Notes: generated from the letters alone by a model not told the origin. DNA of 64,000 nt from Paenibacillus melissococcoides (GCA_944800085.1 CALYLO010000014.1:117445-181444); one strand, 5' to 3'; positions 27,657-36,445 are shown, counted from the stretch's first letter. Translations and numbers: made by a program.

Positions 27657-27672
27657 AATTAGGGTTTGCTGA
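26152..27672 (+). CDS. transposase of IS copy 1, reading through its own end
   Basis: 506 residues: N-terminal FEDFYLPFGGKLNKENRWVQLAAIIPW, IS5-type domain MALGALYIQERMQLDDRETVQQI, first Asp in LMLDATCAPAD, second Asp in AILADQIYRN, Glu region RNAIEGKFGEGKRSYG. Compared with copy 2 a lost G removes the stop after RQPLW. Translation then runs across the right inverted repeat and 16 bp into the next copy (…PKRQYVQQALIRVC). The catalytic core is complete, so it may still be active. Confidence 0.88.
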   Translation: MYRRTESQLQLFEDFYLPFGGKLNKENRWVQLAAIIPWWRAEEFYAKSFKKSMRGQIPLSVRMALGALYIQERMQLDDRETVQQITENPYYQYFLGLPAFQDKPPFHHSLLTHFRKRLGADVIERINDWILEEDAERKKQEQNKNDPQDPPGSGHGSDGTSVNEDGKSKEKPCNKGTLMLDATCAPADISYPTDLKLLNEAREKLEAIIDVLHEPFVGKAKKPRTYRQTARKRYLEIAKKRRTGAKAIRKAVGKQLRYVSRNLRIIEMLAAKSSLNQLGSQQYRQLLVISELYRQQQEMYDKRTHSVEDRIVSLSQPHVRPIVRGKVNAPVEFGAKLAISLVDGYARMEKLSWDNFNESMTLKASVESFVQRYGCYPEAILADQIYRNRENLRYCKEHGIRLSGPNLGRPKKEAEPERNQARQDASTRNAIEGKFGEGKRSYGLGRIRARLRETSETVIALQLLVMNLERKLRVLFLPIFRLLLNLCRQPLWPKRQYVQQALIRVC

Positions 27673-27781
27673 ACAATCATTTTTCTAAGGTTTTACAAGG
27701 ATTTCTGGACTCTAACTCGAAATAAAATGCAAGGAAAATGCGAATTTCTTGAAAAAAATCGTGCACGTGGAGTGAGCCGAC

Positions 27782-29263
27782 ATGTATCGTAGAACCGAAA
27801 GCCAGCTTCAGTTGTTCGAAGATTTCTACTTGCCGTTTGGCGGTAAATTGAATAAGGAGAACCGTTGGGTTCAACTGGCCGCTATCATCCCGTGGTGGCG
27901 GGCAGAAGAATTCTACGCGAAGTCGTTCAAGAAATCAATGCGCGGTCAGATCCCTTTGTCTGTTCGTATGGCTTTGGGAGCGCTGTACATTCAGGAACGT
28001 ATGCAGCTCGATGATCGAGAGACGGTCCAGCAGATCACCGAAAATCCGTACTACCAGTACTTTCTTGGGTTGCCGGCGTTCCAAGACAAGCCTCCGTTCC
28101 ATCACTCGCTGTTGACCCATTTCCGCAAGCGATTGGGTGCGGATGTCATTGGACAAATCAACGATTGGATTTTGGAAGAGGACGCAGAGCGAAAGAAGCA
28201 GGAACAAAACAAGAGCGATCCTCAAGATCCTCCAGGCAGCGGCCATGGTTCTGATGGAACATCCGTTAATGAAGACGGCAAAAGCAAAGAGAAACCATGC
28301 AACAAAGGCACCTTGATGCTCGACGCGACCTGCGCACCGGCCGACATCTCCTATCCGACCGATTTGAAATTATTGAACGAGGCGCGGGAAAAACTCGAAG
28401 CGATCATCGATGTTCTGCACGAGCCTTTCGTCGGGAAGGCCAAGAAACCGAGAACGTATCGTCAAACTGCCCGCAAACGCTACCTCGAGATCGCCAAGAA
28501 ACGGCGAACGGGTGCCAAATCCATCCGGAAAGCGGTTGGCAAACAGCTTCGTTATGTTTCGCGTAATCTTCGCATCATCGAAATGCTGGGAGCGAAAAGC
28601 AGCTTGAATCAACTGGGTTCGCAGCAGTATCGGCAATTGCTCGTCATTTCCGAGCTGTATCGTCAACAACAAGAGATGTACGACAAACGGACACACTCGG
28701 TGGAAGATCGAATCGTCAGTCTTTCCCAACCGCATGTACGGCCGATTGTACGCGGGAAAGTGAATGCTCCCGTCGAGTTTGGGGCAAAGCTGGCGATCAG
28801 TCTGGTGGACGGTTACGCTCGAATGGAGAAGCTGTCCTGGGATAACTTCAACGAAAGCATGACACTGAAAGCTTCCGTGGAGTCGTTCGTCCAGCGATAT
28901 GGGTGTTATCCGGAAGCCATTCTAGCCGACCAAATCTACCGAAATCGGGAGAACCTTCGCTATTGTAAGGAGCACGGCATCCGTTTGAGTGGTCCAAACT
29001 TAGGGCGTCCGAAGAAAGAAGCGGAACCCGATCGGAACCAGGCCAGACAGGATGCTTCAATGCGTAACGCAATCGAAGGAAAATTCGGAGAAGGCAAACG
29101 CTCCTACGGACTGGGGCGTATTCGAGCACGCCTTCGAGAGACAAGCGAAACGGTCATTGCCCTGCAACTGCTTGTTATGAATCTCGAACGCAAGCTGCGC
29201 GTTCTCTTTTTGCCGATTTTCAGACTGCTGCTGAATCTGTGCCGTCAGCCTCTGTGGGCCTAA
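27782..29263 (+). CDS. transposase of IS copy 2
   Basis: 493 residues, the same protein as in copy 1 with a few substitutions (e.g. GQINDW for ERINDW, SIRKAV for AIRKAV) and the native end …LCRQPLWA. All three catalytic regions are present. The start ATG is preceded by GTGGAGTG. Since the element's right end is broken by the intron, this protein could still act in trans on copy 1. Confidence 0.88.
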   Translation: MYRRTESQLQLFEDFYLPFGGKLNKENRWVQLAAIIPWWRAEEFYAKSFKKSMRGQIPLSVRMALGALYIQERMQLDDRETVQQITENPYYQYFLGLPAFQDKPPFHHSLLTHFRKRLGADVIGQINDWILEEDAERKKQEQNKSDPQDPPGSGHGSDGTSVNEDGKSKEKPCNKGTLMLDATCAPADISYPTDLKLLNEAREKLEAIIDVLHEPFVGKAKKPRTYRQTARKRYLEIAKKRRTGAKSIRKAVGKQLRYVSRNLRIIEMLGAKSSLNQLGSQQYRQLLVISELYRQQQEMYDKRTHSVEDRIVSLSQPHVRPIVRGKVNAPVEFGAKLAISLVDGYARMEKLSWDNFNESMTLKASVESFVQRYGCYPEAILADQIYRNRENLRYCKEHGIRLSGPNLGRPKKEAEPDRNQARQDASMRNAIEGKFGEGKRSYGLGRIRARLRETSETVIALQLLVMNLERKLRVLFLPIFRLLLNLCRQPLWA

Positions 29264-29275
29264 AAGGCAATATGT

Positions 29276-31865
29276 GTGCGACTTGTTTTGCTATAACTGA
29301 ATAACTTCAGGAAAAGCAAGGACTTTATAAAGAAAAGTCTAACTTTCTATCCGAGAACAGGAATGAGGAATCCATGTTTTCCAAAACTGTTCCGTTGAGA
29401 CTCCTACATGCGTCTTGTTCGGCAGGGCATGAGGTATGAAGCTAGGTGAAGTCGGCAGAAGGAAGCTGGAGCCACCAATCAAGGAAGGTATGCTTACTGA
29501 TATGCCGGACGGCTGAAAAATTGCCTATGGTGAGAATGTTCAAAGGGGAACTGACGAAACTCCGAATGTAAGAATCTAAATGCCTACCTCATGGAAACAT
29601 GTTGACCAATGAATGTTGGGGCAAGTGGCGTAAAGTACAATTACATGTTAGGAAATACGCTATACCGAACAATGGCGGTATCAAGCTTGCAGGTTCAAAG
29701 GAGTCACCTAAGGGCAGTATGCATAGCTAGGATAGAAGGAACAAGGAAAGCAAGGGACGTTGCAACAATGGACTGCCGTCCAAGACGGTTGCTATAAGGT
29801 TACACCGAAATGCATTTACCCTTGTGAGAGTAGGGGCACGACCAATGAAACTTCCGTAATAGAAGTGGAGGAACAGCCCTGAGTCTTGTTACTTGACAAC
29901 AACTTTCCAAAAGTGAACTGTATCGGTCGGGTATGAATGTGGGGACAATCTCTGCAAGGGGGTTGCCACAATACAGGCTCTGCGTTATTGGGATTACTAT
30001 AATCTAACAGATACCTTTACAGACTTACACGAGCAGGCCAAGCAAGGAAAAACATTCAAACGTCTCTATGAACTAATCACATCAAGAGAAAATATCCTTC
30101 TTGCTTACCGTACAATCAAGTCAAATAAGGGATCTAAAACAGCAGGAACAGATGGCAAAACAATCGAGAATCTTAAAACAATGACAGACAGCGATCTTGT
30201 GAACCTTGTTAAAACAAAACTTAAGAATTACCAACCTAAAAAGGTTAGACGGGTCTTTATTCCAAAACCTAATGGGAGAAAGAGACCACTGGGAATTCCA
30301 TGCATTCTAGATCGGCTAATACAGCAGTGCTTTAAGCAAGTACTTGAACCAATCGCCGAGGCGCACTTTTATAAACATAGTTATGGGTTCAGACCATTGC
30401 GCTCCACCCATAATGCATTGGCTAGAGTTCAATTTTTGATTAATAACGGGGGACTTCACTTTATCGTAGACATCGATATCAAAGGATTCTTCGATAACAT
30501 TAATCATTCAACCTTGCTAAAGCAGATATGGAATCTTGGAATACACGATCGTAAGGTTTTACGGATTATCAGTCGAATGCTAAAAGCTGTAATAGAAGGT
30601 GAAGGTACTCCTGTAAAAGGAACCCCACAAGGAGGAATTTTATCCCCTTTACTTTCTAACATTGCACTGCACGATCTTGATACTTGGGTAGCTGGACAAT
30701 GGGAGAATTTCCAAACAAAACATGCATATACGAAGAGGAATAAATATAATGCTCTTAAGAAGTCAAAGCTTAAAGAAGGATTCATCGTCAGATACGCCGA
30801 TGACTTCAAAATCCTCTGTCGTGATTGGAAAACGGCCCAAAAATGGTTCCATGCCGTAAAACTTTATTTGAAAGATCGCCTTAAGTTGGACATTTCCCCT
30901 GAGAAATCAAAAATTCTGAATTTGAGGAAACAGAAATCTGAATTTCTCGGCTTTACAATTAAAGCTACAATGAAGGGGAAAAAGGCAGTTGCACATACCG
31001 GTGTGATTGAGAAGAAAAAACAACAGATTAAGATACAATATAAGAAACTTATTCAACATATTCAACAATCACCCTCAGCCGGTAATGTGCACAAATTCAA
31101 TAGTTTTGTTCTCGGGATTCACAATTACTTTAGGAAAGCAACGCATGTGTTCATTGAGTTCTCACGACTTGCCTATGACCTGAAAAAGTTCACTTATAAT
31201 CGTTTGAAACGGGCTGGTAAATACGAACATCCTGATAATCCACCTCCGACATATAGGAAGTTTTACTCAACCAGTTATCGCACGTTCAAGGTGGATGGAG
31301 TCTACTTATACCCGATAGTAGATGTAACTACCTCTAACAATCTGAACTTCAGTCAAGAGATAACTCCATTTACTGTCGAGGGGCGGAAGAGGATTACTAG
31401 AAAACTGGTTGGATTTGTACAATCAGAAATCATTATATTAATGAAATCAGACAATCCTCAACGCAGTGCAGAATACTTGGATAATCGGATTAGTAGGTAC
31501 AGTATGGTCATGGGAAAATGCGAGATCACAGGTATATTCCTTTATGCAGACGATGTGCACTGTCATCATTATCTTCCAACTTACCTTGGTGGAGATGACA
31601 GCTACAATAACCTGAGGATCCTTCATCAAGATGTCCATACACTTATTCATGCCACAAACCAGGAAACGATTATGAAACTCATAAACATGCTTGGCCTAAC
31701 AGGCAGCATGATTAAAAAGGTAAACCAATACCGCAAAATGAGTAACTTGGGCACTGTTGTTTAATTCAAGTAGCAAGATGGAACGCCGTGTGCGGTGAAA
31801 GTCGCATGCACGGTGTGGAGGTGGGGAAAAGGTGGCGAGCTATTCAAAGCCTTACCTATACCTAT
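29276..31865 (+). mobile_element. complete group II intron with LtrA-type ORF
   Basis: The 5' boundary GTGCG at 29276 and 3' boundary …CCTAT at 31865 (canonical AY end) are fixed by comparison with the uninterrupted site in IS copy 1. Domain V is visible at about 31782-31816 as CGTGTGCGG-TGAAAGTC-GCATGCACGG, followed by a domain VI stem. The 29276-29970 part is the structured 5' RNA (domains I-III); the short open frame at 29609-29797 within it is not considered a gene. The intron-encoded protein lies in domain IV. Confidence 0.9.
29971..31764 (+). CDS. ltrA: group II intron reverse transcriptase/maturase with HNH domain
   Basis: Reverse transcriptase with PNGRKRPLGIP, FVIDIDIKGFFD-type (IVDIDIKGFFDNI), GTPQGGILSPLLSNI and catalytic YADD (VRYADDFKIL); maturase domain X; C-terminal HNH-type endonuclease CEITG…HCHHYLPTYLGGDD…NLRILH. 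The first ATG is at 30181, but the same frame upstream encodes the conserved LtrA start (YYNLTDTFTDLHEQAKQG…SKTAGTDGKTIENL). The only upstream site with a spaced Shine-Dalgarno (AAGGGGG, 29957-29963) is an ATA at 29971, so the true start is uncertain. The total is about 597 residues, normal for the family. Confidence 0.85.
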   Translation: MQALRYWDYYNLTDTFTDLHEQAKQGKTFKRLYELITSRENILLAYRTIKSNKGSKTAGTDGKTIENLKTMTDSDLVNLVKTKLKNYQPKKVRRVFIPKPNGRKRPLGIPCILDRLIQQCFKQVLEPIAEAHFYKHSYGFRPLRSTHNALARVQFLINNGGLHFIVDIDIKGFFDNINHSTLLKQIWNLGIHDRKVLRIISRMLKAVIEGEGTPVKGTPQGGILSPLLSNIALHDLDTWVAGQWENFQTKHAYTKRNKYNALKKSKLKEGFIVRYADDFKILCRDWKTAQKWFHAVKLYLKDRLKLDISPEKSKILNLRKQKSEFLGFTIKATMKGKKAVAHTGVIEKKKQQIKIQYKKLIQHIQQSPSAGNVHKFNSFVLGIHNYFRKATHVFIEFSRLAYDLKKFTYNRLKRAGKYEHPDNPPPTYRKFYSTSYRTFKVDGVYLYPIVDVTTSNNLNFSQEITPFTVEGRKRITRKLVGFVQSEIIILMKSDNPQRSAEYLDNRISRYSMVMGKCEITGIFLYADDVHCHHYLPTYLGGDDSYNNLRILHQDVHTLIHATNQETIMKLINMLGLTGSMIKKVNQYRKMSNLGTVV

Positions 31866-32331
31866 TCAGCAAGCCCTAATTAGTACGATCACCACTAGTA
31901 GAGACTTAACTTGTGATTGTAAGACCATAATTATTAAATCCCCAGATGTCTCTCGAATATGCAGTAAACTTCCCGGGTTTGAGTACAATTACATAACCAT
32001 TAGCCCTGAACCGATAGTGGCAAAGAGTAAAGATGAAAAGCTAAAAAATATGGTAAGCGCGAGGGAAGCCATATCTTGTGATGGGATCAGCTTTACAGGG
32101 AAATTGTTTTTCCGAAACTTGTCCGAAGCGGAACTGGGATTGCTGCTGCTCAGCCTAGATTGGAGAGAAGTACTTGCCTCAAGCAAATACGGCCAATTAA
32201 CGGCAAAGTATCGCGACACGGCCGATAAGGCATACGAACTCATTGGCGGAGCGAAGCCATATGGCTTTGGCAAGGTGCAGATCGGAATCAAACATGTTCT
32301 ACTAGATAGCAATGGGACTGACTTTGAATGA
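31866..32331 (+). pseudogene. CRISPR-type RAMP protein, 3' fragment (TIGR03986-like)
   Basis: From the IS boundary (31882) an open frame encodes ~150 residues. It contains CDGISFTGKLFFRNLSEAELGLLLLSLD and the glycine-rich loop IGGAKPYGFGKVQIGIKH, the hallmark C-terminal layout of RAMP proteins of the TIGR03986 group linked to type III CRISPR loci. The 5' part is missing: the DNA left of the tandem IS copies does not continue the frame. No other cas gene and no Cas10 is in the window. RAMP assignment is from motif recognition only. Confidence 0.55.
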
Positions 32332-32557
32332 ACCGGAAGAGTCAGGTGGTACCTCTTATTTTGAAAGGATCCACTTTGAAAGATACGTGCAGAGCAAATC
32401 AGAAAATAATTTGGTTAGCGGAAAAGGTGACGGAACGGAGCAAAACCCGAAACACGTCACTTGGGAAAGTGTTATTGAAGAGATAGCCAAGGAAAGTAAC
32501 ACCGGAAAAGGCGGGGGATATCCGAAAACATGGCGGCTAAAATCGCCAAACCGCTGA
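32312..32557 (+). CDS. small ORF, possible C-terminal part of the RAMP gene
   Basis: 81 residues in the next frame, overlapping the end of the RAMP fragment by 20 bp. SYFERIHFERYVQSK is the kind of helical tail found at the C-terminus of TIGR03986-type proteins, so a frameshifted continuation is as likely as a separate gene. The last part (GKGGGYPKTWRLKSPNR) is basic. A 48-bp hairpin repeat follows 11 bp after its stop. No independent family match. Confidence 0.35.
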   Translation: MGLTLNEPEESGGTSYFERIHFERYVQSKSENNLVSGKGDGTEQNPKHVTWESVIEEIAKESNTGKGGGYPKTWRLKSPNR

Positions 32558-32568
32558 CCTGCCGTAAC

Positions 32569-32671
32569 TTGTCGTCGACCCCCAATAGCGCAAAAACCCC
32601 GGGGGATCGACGACAAAATGAAAGATAAAGAAATCAGCAGAGAAACATGGGTTTCTGGAGCTAACATAGCA
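32569..32671 (+). repeat. 48-bp hairpin repeat plus conserved tail, copy 2
   Basis: Same 48-bp hairpin as at 21137 (TTGTCGTCGACCCCC … GGGGGATCGACGACAA, one T-to-C change giving a G·U pair) with loop AATAGCGCAAAAACCCCGG-like, and the same following tail. It lies directly behind the RAMP fragment, where a CRISPR repeat or leader remnant would be expected. Single copy, no spacers. Confidence 0.75.
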
Positions 32672-33100
32672 AATTATGATATTTATTAGTTAGTTTGTCG
32701 GAGGACTATCTGTTTGATAGAATTGGCGTAGGAACGGCACTTTTTGGGGTTTTGAACGTACCTACGAGGATTTGAAATCTCGCTCCAATGGCTTCTTCCC
32801 AGCGAATTCGAGCCCCGTTTGTACTTTTTCTGCAACTAACCAGACCGAACTCCCCAAATCTCTTTTCATTTTTGCATTGAAATACCTAACCAGCCTCAAA
32901 AGCACATGCTCTTACCTTCAGCGTCTCCCTCCAGGAGGCGCTTTTCTCTATTTCCCCTCCCATCCCCTCTCCATTAACCTCCTTTTCCCGGTTCGCATCC
33001 ACATCCCCCACAAATAAGTCCACCACTCCACCTAGCAACGCCCATCACTAAAAAACAAAAATATTGAATATTTTGGAATTCGGTGATGTAAGTATGTACC
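32672..33100. other. intergenic, no gene recognised
   Basis: AT-rich sequence followed by a CT-rich stretch. The short open frame at 32772-33017 has no start signal or family resemblance. The base composition changes here back to the GC-rich host style, marking the end of the mobile island. Confidence 0.5.
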
Positions 33101-33107
33101 ATGTCAG

Positions 33108-33127
33108 CATACTATCCGGTCAGTATG
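33108..33127 (+). promoter_or_regulatory. palindromic operator before the acyl-CoA operon
   Basis: CATACTATCCGGTCAGTATG: arms CATACT/AGTATG around a symmetric CCGG, two mismatched positions in 20 bp. It lies 25 bp before the acyl-CoA dehydrogenase start. Form and place fit a TetR-family operator; the TetR gene at the end of the operon is the natural candidate. Confidence 0.6.
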
Positions 33128-33151
33128 TTTCGGTTGAAGGGGGATAGGCTA

Positions 33152-34360
33152 GTGAATTTTGATTATTCCGAGAAGGTCAAGTCGCTGCAGCGTACGCTGC
33201 TGGAGTTCATGGATGAAGTGGTGTATCCGAACGAGAAGACGTATGAGGAGCAGCTTCAGCAGGCCGGCAGCAGGTGGACGGTGCCGCCGGTGATGGAGGA
33301 GATGAAGCAGGAGGCCAAGCGGGCCGGGCTGTGGAATCTGTTCTTGCCGGACGAAGAGTATGGAGCGGGCCTGACGAATCTCGAGTATGCGCCGCTGTGC
33401 GAGATAATGGGCCGCTCGCTTATTGCGCCGGAGGTGTTCAATTGCTCGGCGCCGGATACGGGCAATATGGAGGTGCTTGTCCGGTACGGCACCCGGGAGC
33501 AGAAGGATAAATGGCTCGTGCCCCTGCTCGAAGGGAAAATCCGCTCGTGCTTCTCGATGACGGAGCCGGATGTCGCGTCCTCGGATGCGACGAATATCGA
33601 GGCGACGATCGAGCGCGAGGGGGAGGAGTATGTCGTGACCGGGCGCAAATGGTGGTCTTCCGGGGCGGGCGATCCGCGCTGCAAGGTGGCGATCGTGATG
33701 GGGAAGACGGATTCGGGCGCGCCGCGCCATGAGCAGCAGTCGATGATTCTGGTGCCGATGGAAGCGCCCGGCGTTCGGGTCCGCCGCATGCTTCCCGTGT
33801 TCGGCTATGATCATGCGCCGCACGGGCATGCCGAGATCGAGTATGACCGCGTTCGCGTGCCGGCGGACTCGATGCTGTGGGAAGCGGGCAAAGGATTCGC
33901 GATCGCGCAGGGACGGCTCGGCCCCGGCCGAATCCATCATTGCATGCGGCTCATCGGGGCGGCCGAACGGGCGCTCGAACAGTTGTGCAAGCGCGTGCGG
34001 CGGCGCACGGCCTTCGGCAAGACGCTCGCCCGGCAGGGCGTCGTTCAGGAGTGGATCGCCGCGTCGCGAATCGAGATCGAGCAGGCGCGCCTGCTGACGC
34101 TGAAGGCGGCCTATATGATGGACACGGTCGGCAACAAGGCCGCCAAGGCGGAGATTGCGATGATTAAGGTCGTCGCGCCCAATATGGCGCTGCGGGTGCT
34201 GGACCGGGCTATTCAGGCGCTGGGCGCCGCCGGGGTCAGCGAGGACTTCCCGCTCGCCTCGCATTGGGCCAATGCGAGAACGCTGCGTCTGGCGGACGGC
34301 CCGGATGAAGTGCATCAAGCCGCCATTGCCAAGCTGGAGCTTCGCAAATACGAAAATTGA
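33152..34360 (+). CDS. acyl-CoA dehydrogenase (ACAD10/11-like)
   Basis: 402 residues from GTG 33152, preceded by GAAGGGGG; the open frame upstream crosses the operator and is discarded. It has the ACAD fold: [19 protein letters not shown] (FAD/substrate region), [33 protein letters not shown] and the C-terminal [15 protein letters not shown]. Oxidises an acyl-CoA at C2-C3 with FAD and electron-transfer flavoprotein. Together with the neighbouring SDR, APH-like kinase and acyl-CoA ligase it resembles operons for unusual or hydroxylated fatty acids (ACAD10/11 systems pair kinase and dehydrogenase). Confidence 0.88.
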   Translation: MNFDYSEKVKSLQRTLLEFMDEVVYPNEKTYEEQLQQAGSRWTVPPVMEEMKQEAKRAGLWNLFLPDEEYGAGLTNLEYAPLCEIMGRSLIAPEVFNCSAPDTGNMEVLVRYGTREQKDKWLVPLLEGKIRSCFSMTEPDVASSDATNIEATIEREGEEYVVTGRKWWSSGAGDPRCKVAIVMGKTDSGAPRHEQQSMILVPMEAPGVRVRRMLPVFGYDHAPHGHAEIEYDRVRVPADSMLWEAGKGFAIAQGRLGPGRIHHCMRLIGAAERALEQLCKRVRRRTAFGKTLARQGVVQEWIAASRIEIEQARLLTLKAAYMMDTVGNKAAKAEIAMIKVVAPNMALRVLDRAIQALGAAGVSEDFPLASHWANARTLRLADGPDEVHQAAIAKLELRKYEN

Positions 34361-34429
34361 CGATTAATGTGAGCGATTGCGACGTTGTGAGTCAATTCAA
34401 TTTCTGCCATCCAGAAGGGGGAGACAGAA

Positions 34430-35206
34430 GTGAATGTCAGGCAATTATTCGACTTGACGGGCAAGACGGCAATCGTCACCGGCGGCGGACGCGGGCTTGG
34501 GGCCCAGATTGCACAAGGGCTGGCGGAAGCCGGGGCCAATCTGGTCCTGTGCTCGCGAAAGGAAGAAGCATGCCGGGAGACGGCCGCTCGCATCGAGCGG
34601 GATACGGGCGTGAGATGCCATGCGATGGCATGCGACGTCAGACATCCGGACGAGGTCCGGCGGGTGGCGGAGCGGACGGCGGAGATCTATGGCCGCATCG
34701 ATATTTTGGTCAACAACAGCGGGGCCTCCTGGGGCGCGCCCGCTGTCGAGATGCCGCTCGAAGCGTGGAACAAAGTGATGGATATTAACGTGACGGGGAC
34801 ATTCCTCATGTCGCAGGCGGTCGGCCGGATGATGATCGGGCAGGGCGGAGGCGCAATCATCAACATCGCTTCCGTAGCCGGCCTGAGCGGAACCGATCCG
34901 CAGTGGCTGGATGCCGTCGGCTACAGCGCGAGCAAGGGAGCGGTCATCGCGTTGACGAAGGATCTGGCGGTCAAATGGGGCAAGCATCAGATTCGCGTCA
35001 ATGCGATTGCGCCCGGATTTTTCCCGACCAAGATGACCCGGGAGGTGCTCCATCATGGAGGCGAGCAGATCCTCCGCCATACTCCGCTCGGGCGGCTCGG
35101 CTCGGACAGCGATCTCAAGGGGAGCGCCGTATTTCTGGCGTCCGACGCTTCAAATTACATGACCGGAGCGGTGCTGGCCGTGGATGGGGGCATGTCGGCC
35201 ATGTAG
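34430..35206 (+). CDS. short-chain dehydrogenase/reductase
   Basis: 258 residues from GTG 34430 after GAAGGGGGAGA. Classical SDR: cofactor motif TGGGRGLG, NNSG, catalytic Ser (IASVAG region) and YSASKGA (Tyr-Lys), C-terminal GAVLAVDGGMSAM. The cofactor is NAD(H) or NADP(H), not decided. It lies 69 bp after the dehydrogenase gene, inside the same operon, and probably oxidises or reduces a hydroxy- or keto-acyl intermediate. Confidence 0.88.
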   Translation: MNVRQLFDLTGKTAIVTGGGRGLGAQIAQGLAEAGANLVLCSRKEEACRETAARIERDTGVRCHAMACDVRHPDEVRRVAERTAEIYGRIDILVNNSGASWGAPAVEMPLEAWNKVMDINVTGTFLMSQAVGRMMIGQGGGAIINIASVAGLSGTDPQWLDAVGYSASKGAVIALTKDLAVKWGKHQIRVNAIAPGFFPTKMTREVLHHGGEQILRHTPLGRLGSDSDLKGSAVFLASDASNYMTGAVLAVDGGMSAM

Positions 35207-35359
35207 CACGGGCAGGTTCCGTTCGTGATGATTGTCAGCATAGCCGTTTTTGGGGCATATCAGCCATGCAGCGCCGCGGCAGAGCTGGCGAAGGAAGCCA
35301 GTCATGCCCGGGAGCAGGATTGAATAGGAATGGTACGGAAAAGGGGGCTTATCAAAACG

Positions 35360-36445
35360 ATGTCCAAGCAAAAGGCAGTGCCGAAGGACACGATTCCCGT
35401 GCGCAGGGGCGAAGAGCTGAATGTGGCCTCGCTTAACGCGTATTTACGGGAGCATCTCGACATTCCGGACGGCGCTTCGATCGAGATCGAGCAGTTCGGG
35501 GCGGGACATTCGAACTTGACCTATCTGGTTCGCGCCGGAGACTGGGAAGCGGTCGTGCGCCGGCCTCCGCTCGGCCCGGTAGCGCCGAAGGCGCATAACA
35601 TGGAGCGCGAGTTCACGCTGCTGAAGCGGCTCCATCCTTTGTTCCCGCTTGCTCCCCGTCCGTATCTGTACTGCGGGAATTCTTCGGTGATCGGCAGTCC
35701 GTTTTTTGTGATGGAGAGACGGCATGGAATCATTCTGGATCGGGAATTTCCCCCGCAGGTGGAATATACGCCCGCGCTGGGCAGGGAGATCTCCGCAACG
35801 ATGGTGTCGACACTCGCGCAGCTCCATGAAGTGCCTTATGAAGAGGCGAATCTGCGGGCGATCAGCCAACCGGAAGGCTTCATGCGCCGTCAGGTTCAGG
35901 GCTGGGTCGAACGCTATGAACGCGCCAAGACGGAGGAGATTCGGGAGGCGGAGCGGCTTCAGAAGCGGCTGATCGATACGCTGCCCGCTTCGCAGACCCC
36001 GGCCGTCATCCACTATGATTACAAGCTGAACAATGTGATGTTCTCCCGCAGCCATCCGAGCGAGATGACTGGCGTATTCGACTGGGAGATGGCGACGGTC
36101 GGCGATCCGATGGCCGATGTCGGCGCGGCGCTCAGCTATTGGTTCGAGCGGGACGATCCGCCGGAGCTGCTGCGCGGGCTGGGGCATCCGCCGTTGACGG
36201 TGCTGCCGGGCTTCATGACGAGGGATGAATTCCTCGAAGCCTATGCGGCCAGGAGCGGACGCGATGTGTCCGGAATTTCGTATTATTTGACGTTTGCTTA
36301 TTTCAAGCTGGCCGTCATATGTCAGCAGATCTATTACCGCTGGAAAAAAGGACAGACGAACGATGAGCGGTTTGCCCGCTTCGATGACACCGTCCGTGCG
36401 TTGATTGCGCATGCTTGGCGGCAGACGGAACGAAGGCAGATCTAA
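35360..36445 (+). CDS. APH-family phosphotransferase (ACAD10/11 kinase-like)
   Basis: About 361 residues. The start was chosen as ATG 35360 (MSKQKAVPKDT), with AAAAGGGGG ahead; an ATG 10 codons earlier has no such site. Kinase-like fold: GAGHSNLTYLV (nucleotide loop), VIHYDYKLNNVMF (catalytic loop, Asp and Asn) and GVFDWEMATVGDPMADVG (metal-binding Asp). This subfamily is fused or adjacent to acyl-CoA dehydrogenases and phosphorylates 4-hydroxyacyl-CoA in the animal ACAD10/11 pathway; the same role here is inferred from the gene context. Confidence 0.85.
   Translation: MSKQKAVPKDTIPVRRGEELNVASLNAYLREHLDIPDGASIEIEQFGAGHSNLTYLVRAGDWEAVVRRPPLGPVAPKAHNMEREFTLLKRLHPLFPLAPRPYLYCGNSSVIGSPFFVMERRHGIILDREFPPQVEYTPALGREISATMVSTLAQLHEVPYEEANLRAISQPEGFMRRQVQGWVERYERAKTEEIREAERLQKRLIDTLPASQTPAVIHYDYKLNNVMFSRSHPSEMTGVFDWEMATVGDPMADVGAALSYWFERDDPPELLRGLGHPPLTVLPGFMTRDEFLEAYAARSGRDVSGISYYLTFAYFKLAVICQQIYYRWKKGQTNDERFARFDDTVRALIAHAWRQTERRQI

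Larger units (their letters stand above)
27661..31877 (+). mobile_element. IS5-superfamily DDE element, copy 2, interrupted by a group II intron
   Basis: Left repeat AGGGTTTGCTGAAC at 27661 and right repeat remnant TCAGCAAGCCCT ending 31877, flanked by AATT on both sides (27657-27660 and 31878-31881). Without the 2590-bp intron the element is 1627 bp, matching copy 1 plus one G. The intron splits the right terminal repeat, which should immobilise this copy. Confidence 0.85.

Noticed and set aside
29609-29797. 62-residue open frame upstream of the reverse transcriptase
   Set aside because: It lies inside the structured 5' part of the group II intron and has no Shine-Dalgarno or similarity.
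21137-32616. CRISPR array
   Set aside because: Only two copies of the hairpin repeat 11.4 kb apart, with no regularly spaced repeats or spacers. Kept as a repeat with a CRISPR relic as one hypothesis.
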